A DNA stretch of 64,000 nt from Bacillus sp. V3B (lineage in GTDB: Bacteria; Bacillota; Bacilli; Bacillales; Cytobacillaceae): positions 744,001-808,000 of the forward strand of contig NZ_JAETXM010000001.1 of the NCBI RefSeq assembly GCF_024494465.1, written 5' to 3'. Positions 25,909-36,072 of this stretch are shown here, in pieces. Positions within the stretch are counted from its first letter, which is position 1; each line of letters begins with the position of its first letter. The notes under the pieces were generated by a model that was not told where the DNA came from, did not search any database, and saw only the letters and a list, made by a program, of their open reading frames with translations. Both the position numbers and the translations under genes were made by a program.

Positions 25909-27174
25909 TTGACGACAGTAATAGCCTTCATTATTATTTTTGGGGCACTTGTATTTTTTCATGAATTAGGTCATTTAATCTTTGCAAAACGAGCTGGTAT
26001 CCTATGTCGTGAATTTGCGATTGGATTTGGACCAAAAGTTTTTTCTTTTATGAAAAATGAAACCGTCTATACGATCCGATTACTACCTATTGGTGGTTTC
26101 GTTAGAATGGCTGGAGAAGATCCTGAAATGGTTGAGATCAAGCCAGGTTATCGAATTGGACTTGTATTGAATAAGGAAGAAGAAGTACACAAGATTGTGT
26201 TGAATAATAAAGAAAAATTCCCTAATGCGATTGTCATGGAAGTAGAGTATGCTGATATTGAGCATAGCCTAATCGTAAAAGGGTATCTCGAGGGTGATAA
26301 GGAAGAAGTCCTACAAACGTATAAGGTTCTTCCAGATGCGGTCTTAGTCGAAGATGGAGTTGAAACACAAATTGCTCCTTATAATCGACAATTTGGATCA
26401 AAAACGCTTGGCCAAAGAACGATGGCTATATTTGCTGGTCCAATGATGAACTTTGTACTAGCCTTTTTTATCTTTATTATTATAGCTCTTCTTCAAGGAA
26501 TTCCTTCGAATGATCCGATGCTTGGAAAGTTGACAGAGGATGGGGCTGCTTTTTCAGCAGGTTTAAAAGAAGGAGACATTGTGCAAGCCGTTGAAGGGGT
26601 TGAAATTTCTAGTTGGTCAGATGTGGTGGAAGTGATTCGGAAAAATCCGGAGAATGAACTAACCTTTTCAATTGAACGGGATGGGACTGACCTTGAAATT
26701 CCGGTTACTCCACGTGTAAATAAACTTGAAGATGGACAGACCATAGGGATTATCGGTGTATATAGCCCAACTGAAAAATCACCGTTAAAAGCGATTTCGT
26801 ATGGAGCAACGGAAACCTATTTCTGGACAAAGGAAATATTCTCGGCCTTGGGCAAACTTGTAACGGGTCAATTTTCGATTGATGCATTATCAGGTCCAGT
26901 AGGAATTTATCAATCTACAGACATGGTTGCACAGTCAGGGATTTTTTACTTAATGAGATGGGCGGGAATGTTAAGCATAAACCTTGGCATCATGAATCTT
27001 CTTCCTATTCCTGCTTTGGATGGTGGAAGGCTACTATTCTTTGTTGTTGAGGCAATTCGAGGAAAGCCAATTGATCGTCAGAAAGAAGGCTTGATTCATT
27101 TTCTTGGTTTTGCTTTATTAATGCTTCTTATGCTTGTTGTAACATGGAATGATATTCAACGATTCTTTTTATAA
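25909..27174 (+). CDS. rasP: Site-2 intramembrane metalloprotease RasP
   Basis: S2P-family protease that cleaves anti-sigma factors such as RsiW and signal peptide remnants within the membrane. The zinc site is H18-E19-x-x-H22 (FFHELGHLIF) in the first membrane helix. A PDZ domain lies around residues 195-270, and the third zinc ligand is in the LDGGRL motif near residue 374. Length 421 is close to B. subtilis (420). The start is TTG 25909 after AAAGGTGG. Confidence 0.96.
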   Translation: MTTVIAFIIIFGALVFFHELGHLIFAKRAGILCREFAIGFGPKVFSFMKNETVYTIRLLPIGGFVRMAGEDPEMVEIKPGYRIGLVLNKEEEVHKIVLNNKEKFPNAIVMEVEYADIEHSLIVKGYLEGDKEEVLQTYKVLPDAVLVEDGVETQIAPYNRQFGSKTLGQRTMAIFAGPMMNFVLAFFIFIIIALLQGIPSNDPMLGKLTEDGAAFSAGLKEGDIVQAVEGVEISSWSDVVEVIRKNPENELTFSIERDGTDLEIPVTPRVNKLEDGQTIGIIGVYSPTEKSPLKAISYGATETYFWTKEIFSALGKLVTGQFSIDALSGPVGIYQSTDMVAQSGIFYLMRWAGMLSINLGIMNLLPIPALDGGRLLFFVVEAIRGKPIDRQKEGLIHFLGFALLMLLMLVVTWNDIQRFFL

Positions 27175-27186
27175 AATCAAACCTAT

Positions 27187-27224
27187 GTGGTGAGGGGCAT
27201 ACATGTAGCTCATCACCACACTTT
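27187..27224 (+). terminator. Hairpin between rasP and proS
   Basis: GTGGTGA (27187-27193) pairs with TCACCAC (27213-27219) across a 19-nt loop that has further GAG/CTC pairing, followed by a short ACTTTT. A weak terminator is likely. Confidence 0.5.
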
Positions 27225-27259
27225 TAATTAGCCAATAAAATATATAGAGGTGCCAATAA

Positions 27260-28963
27260 ATGAAACAGAGTACGATGCTTATTCCTACATTAAGAGAAGT
27301 TCCTGCAGATGCGGAAATTAAGAGCCATCAATTATTATTGCGTGCTGGCTTTATGCGGCAAAATGCAAGTGGAGTTTATAGTTATTTACCATTAGCAAAA
27401 CGTGTTCTTCAAAAAGTTGAACAAATTGTACGAGAGGAAATGGATAATGCAGGGTCTGTTGAACTTCTTATGCCTGCACTACAGCAAGCAGAGCTTTGGC
27501 AAGAGTCTGGTAGATGGTATACATATGGTCCTGAATTAATGCGATTACATGATCGAAATAACCGTGAATTTGCGTTAGGGGCTACCCATGAAGAAGTGAT
27601 CACAAGCCTTGTTCGTGATGAAGTAAAGTCTTATAAACGATTACCGCTTTCTTTATATCAAATTCAAACAAAATTCCGTGACGAACAAAGACCACGTTTT
27701 GGTTTGTTACGAGGCAGAGAGTTTATTATGAAGGATGGGTATTCCTTCCACTCTTCATATGAAAGTTTAGATGAAGTATACGAGCAAATTTTCCAAGCAT
27801 ATTCAAATATATTTTCTCGTTGTGGGTTGAATTTTCGTGCGGTTATCGCAGATTCAGGAGAAATGGGTGGAAAAGATACACACGAATTTATGGTACTATC
27901 CGATGTCGGTGAAGATACAATCGCCTACTCCGATACGTCCACTTATGCAGCCAATATCGAAATGGCACCAGTAGTCACTCAATATGAAAGAATGACCGAC
28001 TCATTAAAAGATATGGAAAAGGTATTAACCGAAAATCAAAAAACGATTCCTGATGTATCTAACTTTTTAAAAGTAACTGAGCAAGAGTGTATTAAATCTT
28101 TACTTTTTAAAGTAGATGAACAGTATGTTCTTGTACTTGTTCGTGGTGACCATGAAGTAAATGATATTAAACTTAAGAATCTCTTTCATGCAGGAACAGT
28201 TGAACTCGCGGAAGCGGAAGAAACGAAGAAAATAGTCGGTTGTTCAGTTGGTTCGGTTGGACCAGTTGCTATTTCAGGGATAGAAGTCATTGCTGATCAT
28301 GCTGTAAAGGCGATTGTAAACGGAGTATGTGGTGCGAATGAAGAGGATTATCATTATATAAATATCAATCCTGAACGTGACTTTAGTGTTTCTCGATATG
28401 AAGATCTTCGTTTTATTCAAGAAGGAGATCCTTCACCAGATGGTCAAGGAAGCATATTGTTTGCTAAAGGAATTGAAGTAGGTCATGTATTCAAGCTTGG
28501 TACGCGATATAGTGAAGCAATGAATGCTGTTTACTTAGATGAAAATGGAAAGACAAAGCCATTTATTATGGGGTGTTATGGTATTGGTGTTTCTCGAACG
28601 ATGGCGGCAGTTGCCGAACAGTTTAATGATGAAAAAGGATTGATTTGGCCTGTTAGTGTTTCCCCATTTGATGTTCATCTTGTTGCAGTAAACATGAAGG
28701 ATGAACAACAATCAACATTAGCTAACAAACTTTATTCTGAACTTAAACAAAATCGTTTTACTGTGTTACTTGATGATCGAAAGGAACGTCCAGGTGTAAA
28801 GTTTGCTGATAGTGATTTAATTGGATTACCAATTAGAATTACCATTGGGAAAAAAGCATCTGATGGAATTGTAGAAGTAAAGATTCGCAAAACGGGTGAA
28901 ATGTTTGAAATTCATACTAGTGATTTGCTTGAAAAAATCTCTGAACTTCTACCGTCACTATAA
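27260..28963 (+). CDS. proS: Prolyl-tRNA synthetase (bacterial type)
   Basis: Class II synthetase that charges tRNA-Pro. Motif 2 is [26 protein letters not shown]-type and motif 3 is [17 protein letters not shown]. The editing (INS) domain lies between them (about residues 225-390) and the anticodon-binding domain at the C-terminus. 567 residues fits the long bacterial form. No T-box is visible in the short leader. A terminator follows. Confidence 0.97.
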   Translation: MKQSTMLIPTLREVPADAEIKSHQLLLRAGFMRQNASGVYSYLPLAKRVLQKVEQIVREEMDNAGSVELLMPALQQAELWQESGRWYTYGPELMRLHDRNNREFALGATHEEVITSLVRDEVKSYKRLPLSLYQIQTKFRDEQRPRFGLLRGREFIMKDGYSFHSSYESLDEVYEQIFQAYSNIFSRCGLNFRAVIADSGEMGGKDTHEFMVLSDVGEDTIAYSDTSTYAANIEMAPVVTQYERMTDSLKDMEKVLTENQKTIPDVSNFLKVTEQECIKSLLFKVDEQYVLVLVRGDHEVNDIKLKNLFHAGTVELAEAEETKKIVGCSVGSVGPVAISGIEVIADHAVKAIVNGVCGANEEDYHYININPERDFSVSRYEDLRFIQEGDPSPDGQGSILFAKGIEVGHVFKLGTRYSEAMNAVYLDENGKTKPFIMGCYGIGVSRTMAAVAEQFNDEKGLIWPVSVSPFDVHLVAVNMKDEQQSTLANKLYSELKQNRFTVLLDDRKERPGVKFADSDLIGLPIRITIGKKASDGIVEVKIRKTGEMFEIHTSDLLEKISELLPSL

Positions 28964-28972
28964 AAAATGAGG

Positions 28973-29006
28973 AAAAAGAGTTATCGCTTTTGTGGTAACT
29001 CTTTTT
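28973..29006 (+). terminator. Intrinsic terminator after proS
   Basis: AAAAAGAGTTA (28973-28983) and TAACTCTTTTT (28996-29006) form an 11-bp stem with a terminal T-run. Confidence 0.88.
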
Positions 29007-29133
29007 CTAATTCACCTGATTAAATACATTTAATGGAACTTCATCTTAATTGTTTGCTTGTATGTTATACTATTTTCTATGTGTGAAAGTTATTAGTTAT
29101 GATAAATAGATAGACAGGAGGAGAGATACCTTA

Positions 29134-32100
29134 ATGAGTGCTGACTCAGAAAAAATGGAGCGATTTCAGGTCTTACTCCAACAATTACAACTTACTGAAG
29201 ATGCCATGGTTCCTTATTTTGCAAATGCCCAAATAGAAAAATTGGTCATTGAAAAGCAAGCAAGAAAGTGGCACTTTCACTTTTTATTCGAAAAAATTTT
29301 ACCATACAATCTATTAAGTATATTTGTTAACCAGCTTGAAAGAAAATTCTCTCATATTGCTCAAACAGCTTATTCGATTAGAGTTCTAGACTCACAATTT
29401 ACAGAACAATTAGTAGTTGAGTATTGGCAAAACTGCATTCAAGAAATAGATGGAATTTCTCCGCCACTTGCTAAGCTGTTACATGAACAGATTCCCAAGG
29501 TACAAGGAAATAAGATGTTGATTAAAGTACGAAATGATATGGAAGGTTTATCTATTAAACGAAAATATGCTACTATCATTACTGATGTTTATGAACAATT
29601 TGGATTTCCATCGCTTATGATTGAAACGGAAATAGTAGCTGAAGAATCCAATCAAGAGTATGAGCAATTTTTAAAAGCGAAACAAAAGGAAGATGAAGAA
29701 AGAGGCTTGCAAGCACTCGTCGAAATGCAGAAACGTGAAGAGAACGTGGCCGACGGTGTTGAAGATAGTGGTCCACTTATGGTTGGATTAACCATCCGTG
29801 ATGACGCTGATTTTAGAAAACTGGAAGAAATCGTGGACGAAGAACGCCGAATTGTGGTTGAAGGCTATGTGTTTGCGGCTGAAACAAAAGAACTTCGAAG
29901 CGGTCGAACTTTATTAACCTTCAAAATTACTGATTATACAAGCTCGATCCTGATTAAAATGTTTTCTCGTGATAAAGAAGATGCTGCTCTCTTTGGTCGT
30001 GTTCAAAAGGGGATGTGGCTTAAAGTTCGGGGAAGTATACAAATGGATACCTTTGTTCGTGATCTTGTGATGATGGGGAATGATATTAATGAAGTAAAGG
30101 CTCCAAGTAGAAAAGATACCGCACCTGAAGATCAAAAACGGGTTGAACTGCATTTACACACACCGATGAGTCAAATGGATGCTGTCTCACCTGTAAGTGT
30201 GTTAGTGAGTCAAGCGAAAAAATGGGGACATAAAGCGATTGCTATTACCGATCATGCGGTTGCGCAGTCATTTCCAGAGGCTTTTAACGCAGGGAAAAAG
30301 AATGATATCAAAATTCTATATGGTGTGGAAGTCAATTTAGTAAATGATGGTGTCCCTATAGCTTATAACTCAGCACATCGGAAAATAGCAGATGATACAT
30401 TTGTTGTGTTTGACGTTGAGACAACGGGGCTGTCAGCTGTATACGATACGATCATTGAACTTGCAGCTGTGAAAATTCAGGATGGAGAAATTATTGATCG
30501 TTTTGAATCGTTTGCCAATCCACATCACCCACTTTCAGCTACGATCATTAATCTAACCGGAATAACAGATGATCTCTTGCAAAATGCACCAGAAGTAGAA
30601 GCTGTTTTAAAAAGGTTTCATACTTGGGCAGAGGATGCTGTACTTGTTGCTCACAATGCCTCATTTGATATGGGATTTTTAAATATGGGTTATAAAAAGA
30701 TTGGTTTAGAAAAGGCAACAAACCCCGTAATTGATACACTTGAATTAGGGCGCTTCTTGTATCCTGAAATGAAGAACCATCGCTTAAATACGCTAGCAAA
30801 AAAATTGGATGTTGAACTAACCCAACATCACCGTGCCATTTATGATGCGGAAGCGACAGGTTATTTGTTACTAAAAATGTTAAAACATGCAGGGGAAAAA
30901 GACATCGAGTTCCATGATCAATTAAATGATAATATGGGAAAAGGAAATGCTTATCAACGTTCAAGACCTTACCATTGCACGTTGTTGGCTCAAAATGATA
31001 TTGGTTTAAAAAATCTATTTAAGTTAGTGTCTATTGCACATTTAAATTATTTTTATCGTGTACCAAGAATTCCGCGTTCACAATTAGAAAAATTCCGTGA
31101 AGGAATTATTGTTGGTTCTGCATGCGACAAAGGCGAAGTGTTTGAGGGAATGATGCAAAAAGGTCCGGAAGAAGCGGAAAAGGTCGCTGAATTCTATGAC
31201 TATTTAGAAGTCCATCCGAAGGAAGTTTATCAGCATTTAATCGAATTAGAACTGATTCGGGATGAGAATGCGTTAGAGGAGATTATTGGGAATATTATAA
31301 AGCTTGGTGAGAAATTAAACCTTCCAGTTGTGGCAACAGGGAATGTTCATTATTTAAATCCAACTGACAAAATCCATCGAAAAATTCTTGTGAACTCTCA
31401 AGGAGGGGCAAATCCATTAAACCGCCACAAATTACCGGATGTTCATTTTAGAACAACGAATGAAATGCTTGATGCTTTCTCATTTCTTGGAAAAGAAAAG
31501 GCAAAAGAAATTGTCGTTGAAAATACGAATAAAATTGCTGATATGATCGACTTTATTAAACCAATTAAAGATGATTTATACACACCTAAAATTGAAGGTG
31601 CCGAAGATGAAATTCGCAATATGAGCTATAACATGGCAAAACAAATATATGGGGAACCCATTCCAGAGATTGTTGAAGCAAGGCTAGAAAAAGAATTAAA
31701 AAGTATTATAGGACATGGCTTTGCGGTTATTTATTTGATTTCACATAAATTGGTGAAAAAATCTCTTGATGATGGTTATCTGGTTGGGTCACGAGGGTCT
31801 GTCGGCTCATCCTTTGTCGCAACAATGACGGAAATTACCGAAGTCAATCCACTGCCACCACATTATGTTTGTCCAGAATGCAACCATTCAGAATTCTTTA
31901 ATGACGGTTCAGTTGGCTCTGGTTTTGACCTACCGGATAAAGAGTGCCCTAACTGTGGTTCCGTTTATATAAAAGATGGTCAAGATATCCCCTTCGAAAC
32001 ATTCCTTGGCTTTAAAGGAGATAAGGTTCCCGATATTGATCTCAACTTTTCTGGGGAGTACCAGCCTCGTGCCCATAACTATACAAAAGTATTGTTTGGA

Positions 32101-33450
32101 GAAGATTACGTCTATCGAGCTGGAACAATTGGTACGGTAGCTGACAAAACAGCTTACGGATATGTAAAAGCCTATCAACAGGATAATAACCTCGAACTTC
32201 GAGGAGCTGAAATTGAACGTCTTGCTTCGGGCTGCACGGGAGTTAAGCGAACAACAGGTCAGCATCCAGGTGGGATTATTGTTATCCCAGATTATATGGA
32301 TGTTTATGATTTTTCACCGATACAATTTCCAGCAGATGATAGAAATTCTGAATGGAAAACCACTCATTTTGATTTTCATTCCATTCATGACAATGTTCTG
32401 AAGCTTGACATTTTAGGGCATGATGATCCAACAGTGATCAGAATGCTTCAAGATTTAAGTGGTATTGATCCGAAAACAATTCCAACGGATGACCCAGAAG
32501 TCATGAAGATATATAGTAGCCCAGAATCACTAGGTGTGACAGCAGAACAGATTATGTGTAAAACGGGTACACTGGGAATTCCTGAATTTGGTACTCGTTT
32601 CGTAAGGCAGATGCTTGAAGATACAAAACCGACAACCTTTTCTGAACTTGTTCAAATATCTGGACTTTCGCATGGAACGGATGTGTGGCTTGGTAATGCT
32701 CAAGAACTAATCCATAATAATATCTGCACATTAAGTGAGGTTATTGGTTGTCGGGATGATATTATGGTGTATTTAATTTATCAGGGTCTTGAACCGTCAC
32801 TTGCTTTCAAAATCATGGAATCTGTTCGGAAAGGGAAAGGACTGACAGAGGACATGGAATCTGAAATGCGCAAAAATGAGGTTCCAGAGTGGTACATCGA
32901 TTCATGTAAAAAGATTAAATACATGTTCCCTAAGGCCCACGCTGCTGCCTATGTGTTGATGGGTGTTCGTGTTGCTTATTTCAAAGTACATCATCCAATC
33001 TTATATTACGCAGCTTATTTTACTGTACGTGCTGAAGATTTCGATGTGGAAGCAATGGTAAAAGGCTCTAATGCCATTAGAGCAAAAATTGATGAAATTA
33101 ATGGAAAGGGTCTTGAGGCTTCTACGAAAGAGAAAAACTTGTTAACTGTTTTAGAACTGTGTCTTGAGATGTGTGAACGAGGCTTTTCATTTAAAAATGT
33201 TGATTTGTATCGCTCAAGTGCAAATGAATTTATCATTGATGGCAACTCCTTAATCCCACCATTTAATGCGATTCCTGGACTTGGCACAAACGCAGCTTTT
33301 AATATTGTAAAAGCACGTGAGGCAGGGGAATTTCTTTCAAAAGAAGATCTTCAGCAAAGAGGAAAGGTGTCAAAAACCATTTTAGAATTTTTGGATAGTC
33401 AAGGCTGCCTCGAATCACTACCCGATCAAAACCAGCTATCTCTTTTCTAA
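29134..33450 (+). CDS. polC: DNA polymerase III alpha subunit PolC
   Basis: Replicative polymerase of low-GC Gram-positives with built-in proofreading. Order: N-terminal tau-binding domain, OB fold (about 235-320), PHP domain ([19 protein letters not shown], near 335) interrupted by the DEDDh exonuclease ([14 protein letters not shown] near 425, with AHNASFD), PHP remainder, a Cys4 zinc site (CPECNH...CPNCGS, near 910-945), palm with [12 protein letters not shown], and C-terminal fingers/HhH. 1438 residues compares with 1437 in B. subtilis. Single-gene unit between terminator and a new promoter. Confidence 0.98.
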   Translation: MSADSEKMERFQVLLQQLQLTEDAMVPYFANAQIEKLVIEKQARKWHFHFLFEKILPYNLLSIFVNQLERKFSHIAQTAYSIRVLDSQFTEQLVVEYWQNCIQEIDGISPPLAKLLHEQIPKVQGNKMLIKVRNDMEGLSIKRKYATIITDVYEQFGFPSLMIETEIVAEESNQEYEQFLKAKQKEDEERGLQALVEMQKREENVADGVEDSGPLMVGLTIRDDADFRKLEEIVDEERRIVVEGYVFAAETKELRSGRTLLTFKITDYTSSILIKMFSRDKEDAALFGRVQKGMWLKVRGSIQMDTFVRDLVMMGNDINEVKAPSRKDTAPEDQKRVELHLHTPMSQMDAVSPVSVLVSQAKKWGHKAIAITDHAVAQSFPEAFNAGKKNDIKILYGVEVNLVNDGVPIAYNSAHRKIADDTFVVFDVETTGLSAVYDTIIELAAVKIQDGEIIDRFESFANPHHPLSATIINLTGITDDLLQNAPEVEAVLKRFHTWAEDAVLVAHNASFDMGFLNMGYKKIGLEKATNPVIDTLELGRFLYPEMKNHRLNTLAKKLDVELTQHHRAIYDAEATGYLLLKMLKHAGEKDIEFHDQLNDNMGKGNAYQRSRPYHCTLLAQNDIGLKNLFKLVSIAHLNYFYRVPRIPRSQLEKFREGIIVGSACDKGEVFEGMMQKGPEEAEKVAEFYDYLEVHPKEVYQHLIELELIRDENALEEIIGNIIKLGEKLNLPVVATGNVHYLNPTDKIHRKILVNSQGGANPLNRHKLPDVHFRTTNEMLDAFSFLGKEKAKEIVVENTNKIADMIDFIKPIKDDLYTPKIEGAEDEIRNMSYNMAKQIYGEPIPEIVEARLEKELKSIIGHGFAVIYLISHKLVKKSLDDGYLVGSRGSVGSSFVATMTEITEVNPLPPHYVCPECNHSEFFNDGSVGSGFDLPDKECPNCGSVYIKDGQDIPFETFLGFKGDKVPDIDLNFSGEYQPRAHNYTKVLFGEDYVYRAGTIGTVADKTAYGYVKAYQQDNNLELRGAEIERLASGCTGVKRTTGQHPGGIIVIPDYMDVYDFSPIQFPADDRNSEWKTTHFDFHSIHDNVLKLDILGHDDPTVIRMLQDLSGIDPKTIPTDDPEVMKIYSSPESLGVTAEQIMCKTGTLGIPEFGTRFVRQMLEDTKPTTFSELVQISGLSHGTDVWLGNAQELIHNNICTLSEVIGCRDDIMVYLIYQGLEPSLAFKIMESVRKGKGLTEDMESEMRKNEVPEWYIDSCKKIKYMFPKAHAAAYVLMGVRVAYFKVHHPILYYAAYFTVRAEDFDVEAMVKGSNAIRAKIDEINGKGLEASTKEKNLLTVLELCLEMCERGFSFKNVDLYRSSANEFIIDGNSLIPPFNAIPGLGTNAAFNIVKAREAGEFLSKEDLQQRGKVSKTILEFLDSQGCLESLPDQNQLSLF

Positions 33451-33490
33451 AATTTGTCGTGATGAACAAGCTGCTTCCGCTTTTCTTTGT

Positions 33491-33519
33491 TTGCATTAAA
33501 TTTTTGGATATGGTATAGT
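33491..33519 (+). promoter_or_regulatory. Sigma-A promoter for rimP-nusA operon
   Basis: TTGCAT (33491-33496), 17-base spacer, TATAGT (33514-33519). It lies about 270 bases before rimP, leaving a long structured leader. Confidence 0.7.
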
Positions 33520-33670
33520 TTTATTGGAAATACTAAGGATAACTTTGGTAAAGGAGAGTGGGGAAACCCACTCTTTCGTATTGTGTACACATTTATTTTT
33601 ATCAAAAAGCAGATGATTGTATTGCTTTTAGAAACGGTCTTTTGTTTAAACAATACGGTCGATTTTTTGT

Positions 33671-33739
33671 AACTCCTGTGCTCCTAAACCATCTTTATAC
33701 GCTAGTGTAAAGATGGTGAAAGCAATATACAGGAGTTTT
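33671..33739 (+). terminator. Two-tier hairpin with T-run in the rimP-nusA leader (candidate attenuator)
   Basis: Outer stem AACTCCTGT (33671-33679)/ACAGGAGTT (33729-33737) and inner stem ACCATCTTTA (33688-33697)/TAAAGATGGT (33708-33717). TTTT overlaps the end of the outer stem (33736-33739). The short, weak U-run is what one would expect of a terminator that needs NusA. Confidence 0.6.
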
Positions 33740-33786
33740 CTACATTCATCTCTAATAATGGCGATAATGTGTAAAGGAGGGATACC

Positions 33787-34257
33787 GTGAGCAAAGTGAT
33801 AGAAACGGTGGATCAATTAGTCACACCGATATTAGATGAAATGGGACTTGAACTTGTTGATATAGAATATGTAAAAGAAGGAAAAGACTGGTTTCTTCGT
33901 GTTTTTATTGATAAAGAAGCTGGCATCGATATTGAGGAATGTGGCATTGTTAGTGAGAGGCTAAGTGAGAAACTTGATGAGATTGATCCGATTTTACATA
34001 ACTATTTTCTTGAGGTTTCTTCACCAGGAGCCGAACGTCCTCTTAAAAAGAATAAAGATTTTGAAAAAGCGATTGGGAAAAACGTATTTATTAAAACGTA
34101 TGAGCCAATCAACGGTGAAAAGCAATTTGAAGGAACATTAACTTATTTTGATGGAATAACTGTCACGTTGGAAATCAAAATAAAAACAAGAAAAACTAGT
34201 GTAAACATTCCTTATGAAAAGATTGCAAACGCAAGACTAGCTGTTACATTTTCATAG
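33787..34257 (+). CDS. rimP: Ribosome maturation factor RimP
   Basis: 30S subunit maturation factor, 156 residues. Typical N-terminal fold with [22 protein letters not shown] and [18 protein letters not shown], and the motif [21 protein letters not shown] 33787 is preceded by AAAGGAGGG. It is the first gene of the nusA operon as in most bacteria. Confidence 0.95.
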   Translation: MSKVIETVDQLVTPILDEMGLELVDIEYVKEGKDWFLRVFIDKEAGIDIEECGIVSERLSEKLDEIDPILHNYFLEVSSPGAERPLKKNKDFEKAIGKNVFIKTYEPINGEKQFEGTLTYFDGITVTLEIKIKTRKTSVNIPYEKIANARLAVTFS

Positions 34258-34295
34258 TGAAAGTTTTACCGAAGATTAAGGGGGGGACCATTTTT

Positions 34296-35450
34296 ATGAG
34301 CAGTGAATTACTAGATGCTCTTACTTTACTTGAAAAAGAAAAAGGCATTTCTCGCGATATTATTATAGAAGCGATTGAGGCAGCACTGATTTCAGCTTAT
34401 CGTCGCAACTTTAATCAAGCTCAGAACGTTCGAATTGATATTAATTTGGGAGCAGGAACAATGCGTGTGTTTGCACGTAAAGAAGTAGTGGAGGAAGTGT
34501 TTGATCCGCGTCTTGAAATTTCACTTGAAGATGCTTGTAGAATTAATCCAAATTATCAAATCGAAGATGTTGTTGAGTTAGAAGTGACTCCAAAGGATTT
34601 TGGCCGTATTGCTGCCCAAACAGCTAAACAGGTCGTAACTCAGCGTGTGCGTGAAGCAGAACGTGGCATTATTTATTCTGAATTTATTGACCGCGAAGAA
34701 GATATCATGACCGGAATTGTTCAACGTCAAGACCCGAAATTTATTTATGTTAGTCTTGGAAAAATAGAAGCAATCCTCCCTAGCAATGAACAAATGCCAA
34801 ATGAAAGATATAAGCCGCACGATCGAATCAAAGTGTTTTTGACAAAAGTTGAAAAAACAACAAAGGGCCCACAAATATTTGTTTCCCGGACACATCCTGG
34901 TCTATTGAAACGTTTATTTGAAATAGAAGTTCCAGAAATATATGACGGAACAGTTGAAATTAAGTCAGTAGCACGTGAAGCAGGAGACCGTTCCAAAATA
35001 TCCGTTTACTCAGATAATGCTGAAGTGGATGCAGTTGGTTCTTGTGTCGGACCTAAAGGGTCGCGAGTACAGGCAATTGTAAACGAATTAAAAGGTGAAA
35101 AGATTGACATTGTTAAATGGTCTCAGGATCCAGTTGTGTTTGTTGCCAATGCATTAAGTCCTTCAAAAGTTCTTGATGTTATTGTTAATGAGGAAGAGAA
35201 AGCAACAACCGTTATCGTACCTGATTATCAATTGTCTTTGGCGATTGGTAAACGAGGACAAAATGCACGACTAGCAGCAAAGTTAACGGGGTGGAAAATT
35301 GATATCAAGTCTGAAACGGATGCACGTGAAGTTGGATTATATCCTCGTAAAGAAATGTTATTATCATTCGAAGAAGAAGATTCGGAAAATGATTTTGACT
35401 TCGAACTAAATGAAGAATTGAATGGTGATTTAAATAGTGAATTAAAGTAA
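34296..35450 (+). CDS. nusA: Transcription termination/antitermination factor NusA
   Basis: RNA polymerase-associated factor that stimulates pausing and intrinsic termination. N-terminal RNAP-binding domain, S1 domain (about residues 135-200), KH1 (EVDAVGSCVGPKGSRVQAIV) and KH2 (LSLAIGKRGQNARLAAKLTGW). Like B. subtilis NusA it lacks the E. coli C-terminal repeats, but it has an acidic tail rich in Glu, Asp and Asn. ATG 34296 after AGGGGGGG is the real start; a longer frame from 34257 overlaps rimP. 384 residues. Confidence 0.96.
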   Translation: MSSELLDALTLLEKEKGISRDIIIEAIEAALISAYRRNFNQAQNVRIDINLGAGTMRVFARKEVVEEVFDPRLEISLEDACRINPNYQIEDVVELEVTPKDFGRIAAQTAKQVVTQRVREAERGIIYSEFIDREEDIMTGIVQRQDPKFIYVSLGKIEAILPSNEQMPNERYKPHDRIKVFLTKVEKTTKGPQIFVSRTHPGLLKRLFEIEVPEIYDGTVEIKSVAREAGDRSKISVYSDNAEVDAVGSCVGPKGSRVQAIVNELKGEKIDIVKWSQDPVVFVANALSPSKVLDVIVNEEEKATTVIVPDYQLSLAIGKRGQNARLAAKLTGWKIDIKSETDAREVGLYPRKEMLLSFEEEDSENDFDFELNEELNGDLNSELK

Positions 35451-35469
35451 AATTCAAGGAGGGATGAAG

Positions 35470-35751
35470 GTGAGCAATCGTAAGAAAATTCCTTTGCGTA
35501 AATGTGTCGTAACTGGTGAAATGAAACCCAAAAAAGAATTAGTTCGAATCGTTCGCTCCAAAGAAGGGGAAGTATCAGTTGATTTAACGGGTAAAAAATC
35601 AGGTCGAGGCGCATACCTCTCCTTGGATAAAGAAACAGTGTTAAACGCAAAAAAGAAAAATATATTAGACAATCATTTGCAAGTTTCTATTGATCATTCT
35701 ATTTATGATGAGCTATTAGAGCTAGTCGAAAAGGAGAATCGATTTTCCTAA
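35470..35751 (+). CDS. ylxR: YlxR family RNA-binding protein (RnpM type)
   Basis: Small basic protein of the YlxR/DUF448 family, with [24 protein letters not shown] and [11 protein letters not shown]. Work in B. subtilis links this family to RNase P RNA binding (RnpM). GTG 35470 has AAGGAGGG at 35457-35463, about 6 bases away; ATG 35464 touches the Shine-Dalgarno and is less likely. About 93 residues. The stop overlaps the next start (TAATG). Confidence 0.9.
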   Translation: MSNRKKIPLRKCVVTGEMKPKKELVRIVRSKEGEVSVDLTGKKSGRGAYLSLDKETVLNAKKKNILDNHLQVSIDHSIYDELLELVEKENRFS

Positions 35752-36053
35752 TGAATGGACATCAATGGATATCATTGCTTGGGTTAGCCAATCGAGCGCG
35801 GAAAATTATTTCGGGTGAAGAGTTATCCGTGAAAGAAATAAGAAGCGGAAAAGCAAGACTCATTCTGTTATCAGCAGATGCATCTGCTAATACAGCTAAA
35901 AAAATAACAGATAAATGTAAATCTTATGGAGTACCTTTGAAAATCATTGAAAACCGTGAAATACTCGGACATGCGATTGGAAAAGAAGCTCGTGTGGTCG
36001 TAGCCATATTAGACCAGGGGTTTGCAAAAAAACTGATGACGCTGCTCGATTAA
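35751..36053 (+). CDS. ylxQ: L7Ae-family ribosomal-like protein YlxQ
   Basis: 100-residue L7Ae/L30e-type K-turn-binding protein, with [40 protein letters not shown]-type sequence and [13 protein letters not shown]. The exact role in Bacillus is not established to my knowledge. It overlaps ylxR by one base and precedes infB, the conserved order. Confidence 0.92.
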   Translation: MNGHQWISLLGLANRARKIISGEELSVKEIRSGKARLILLSADASANTAKKITDKCKSYGVPLKIIENREILGHAIGKEARVVVAILDQGFAKKLMTLLD

Positions 36054-36072
36054 TATCAGCGGGGGTGAAAGT

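Larger units (their letters stand above)
33451..33786 (+). promoter_or_regulatory. Leader region of the rimP-nusA-infB operon
   Basis: A 336-base gap without a gene. It holds a promoter (33491-33519), a stable hairpin AGAGTGGG/CCCACTCT with a GAAA loop (33555-33574), a perfect palindrome TTGTTTAAACAA (33643-33654), and a long two-tier hairpin with T-run (33671-33739) before the rimP GTG. B. subtilis NusA is reported to limit its own operon by attenuation in the leader; this arrangement fits such control, but that is an inference here. Confidence 0.65.

Noticed and set aside
30548-30964. 138-codon minus-strand frame inside polC
   Set aside because: It overlaps the exonuclease domain coding and has no sign of its own translation or family similarity that I recognise.
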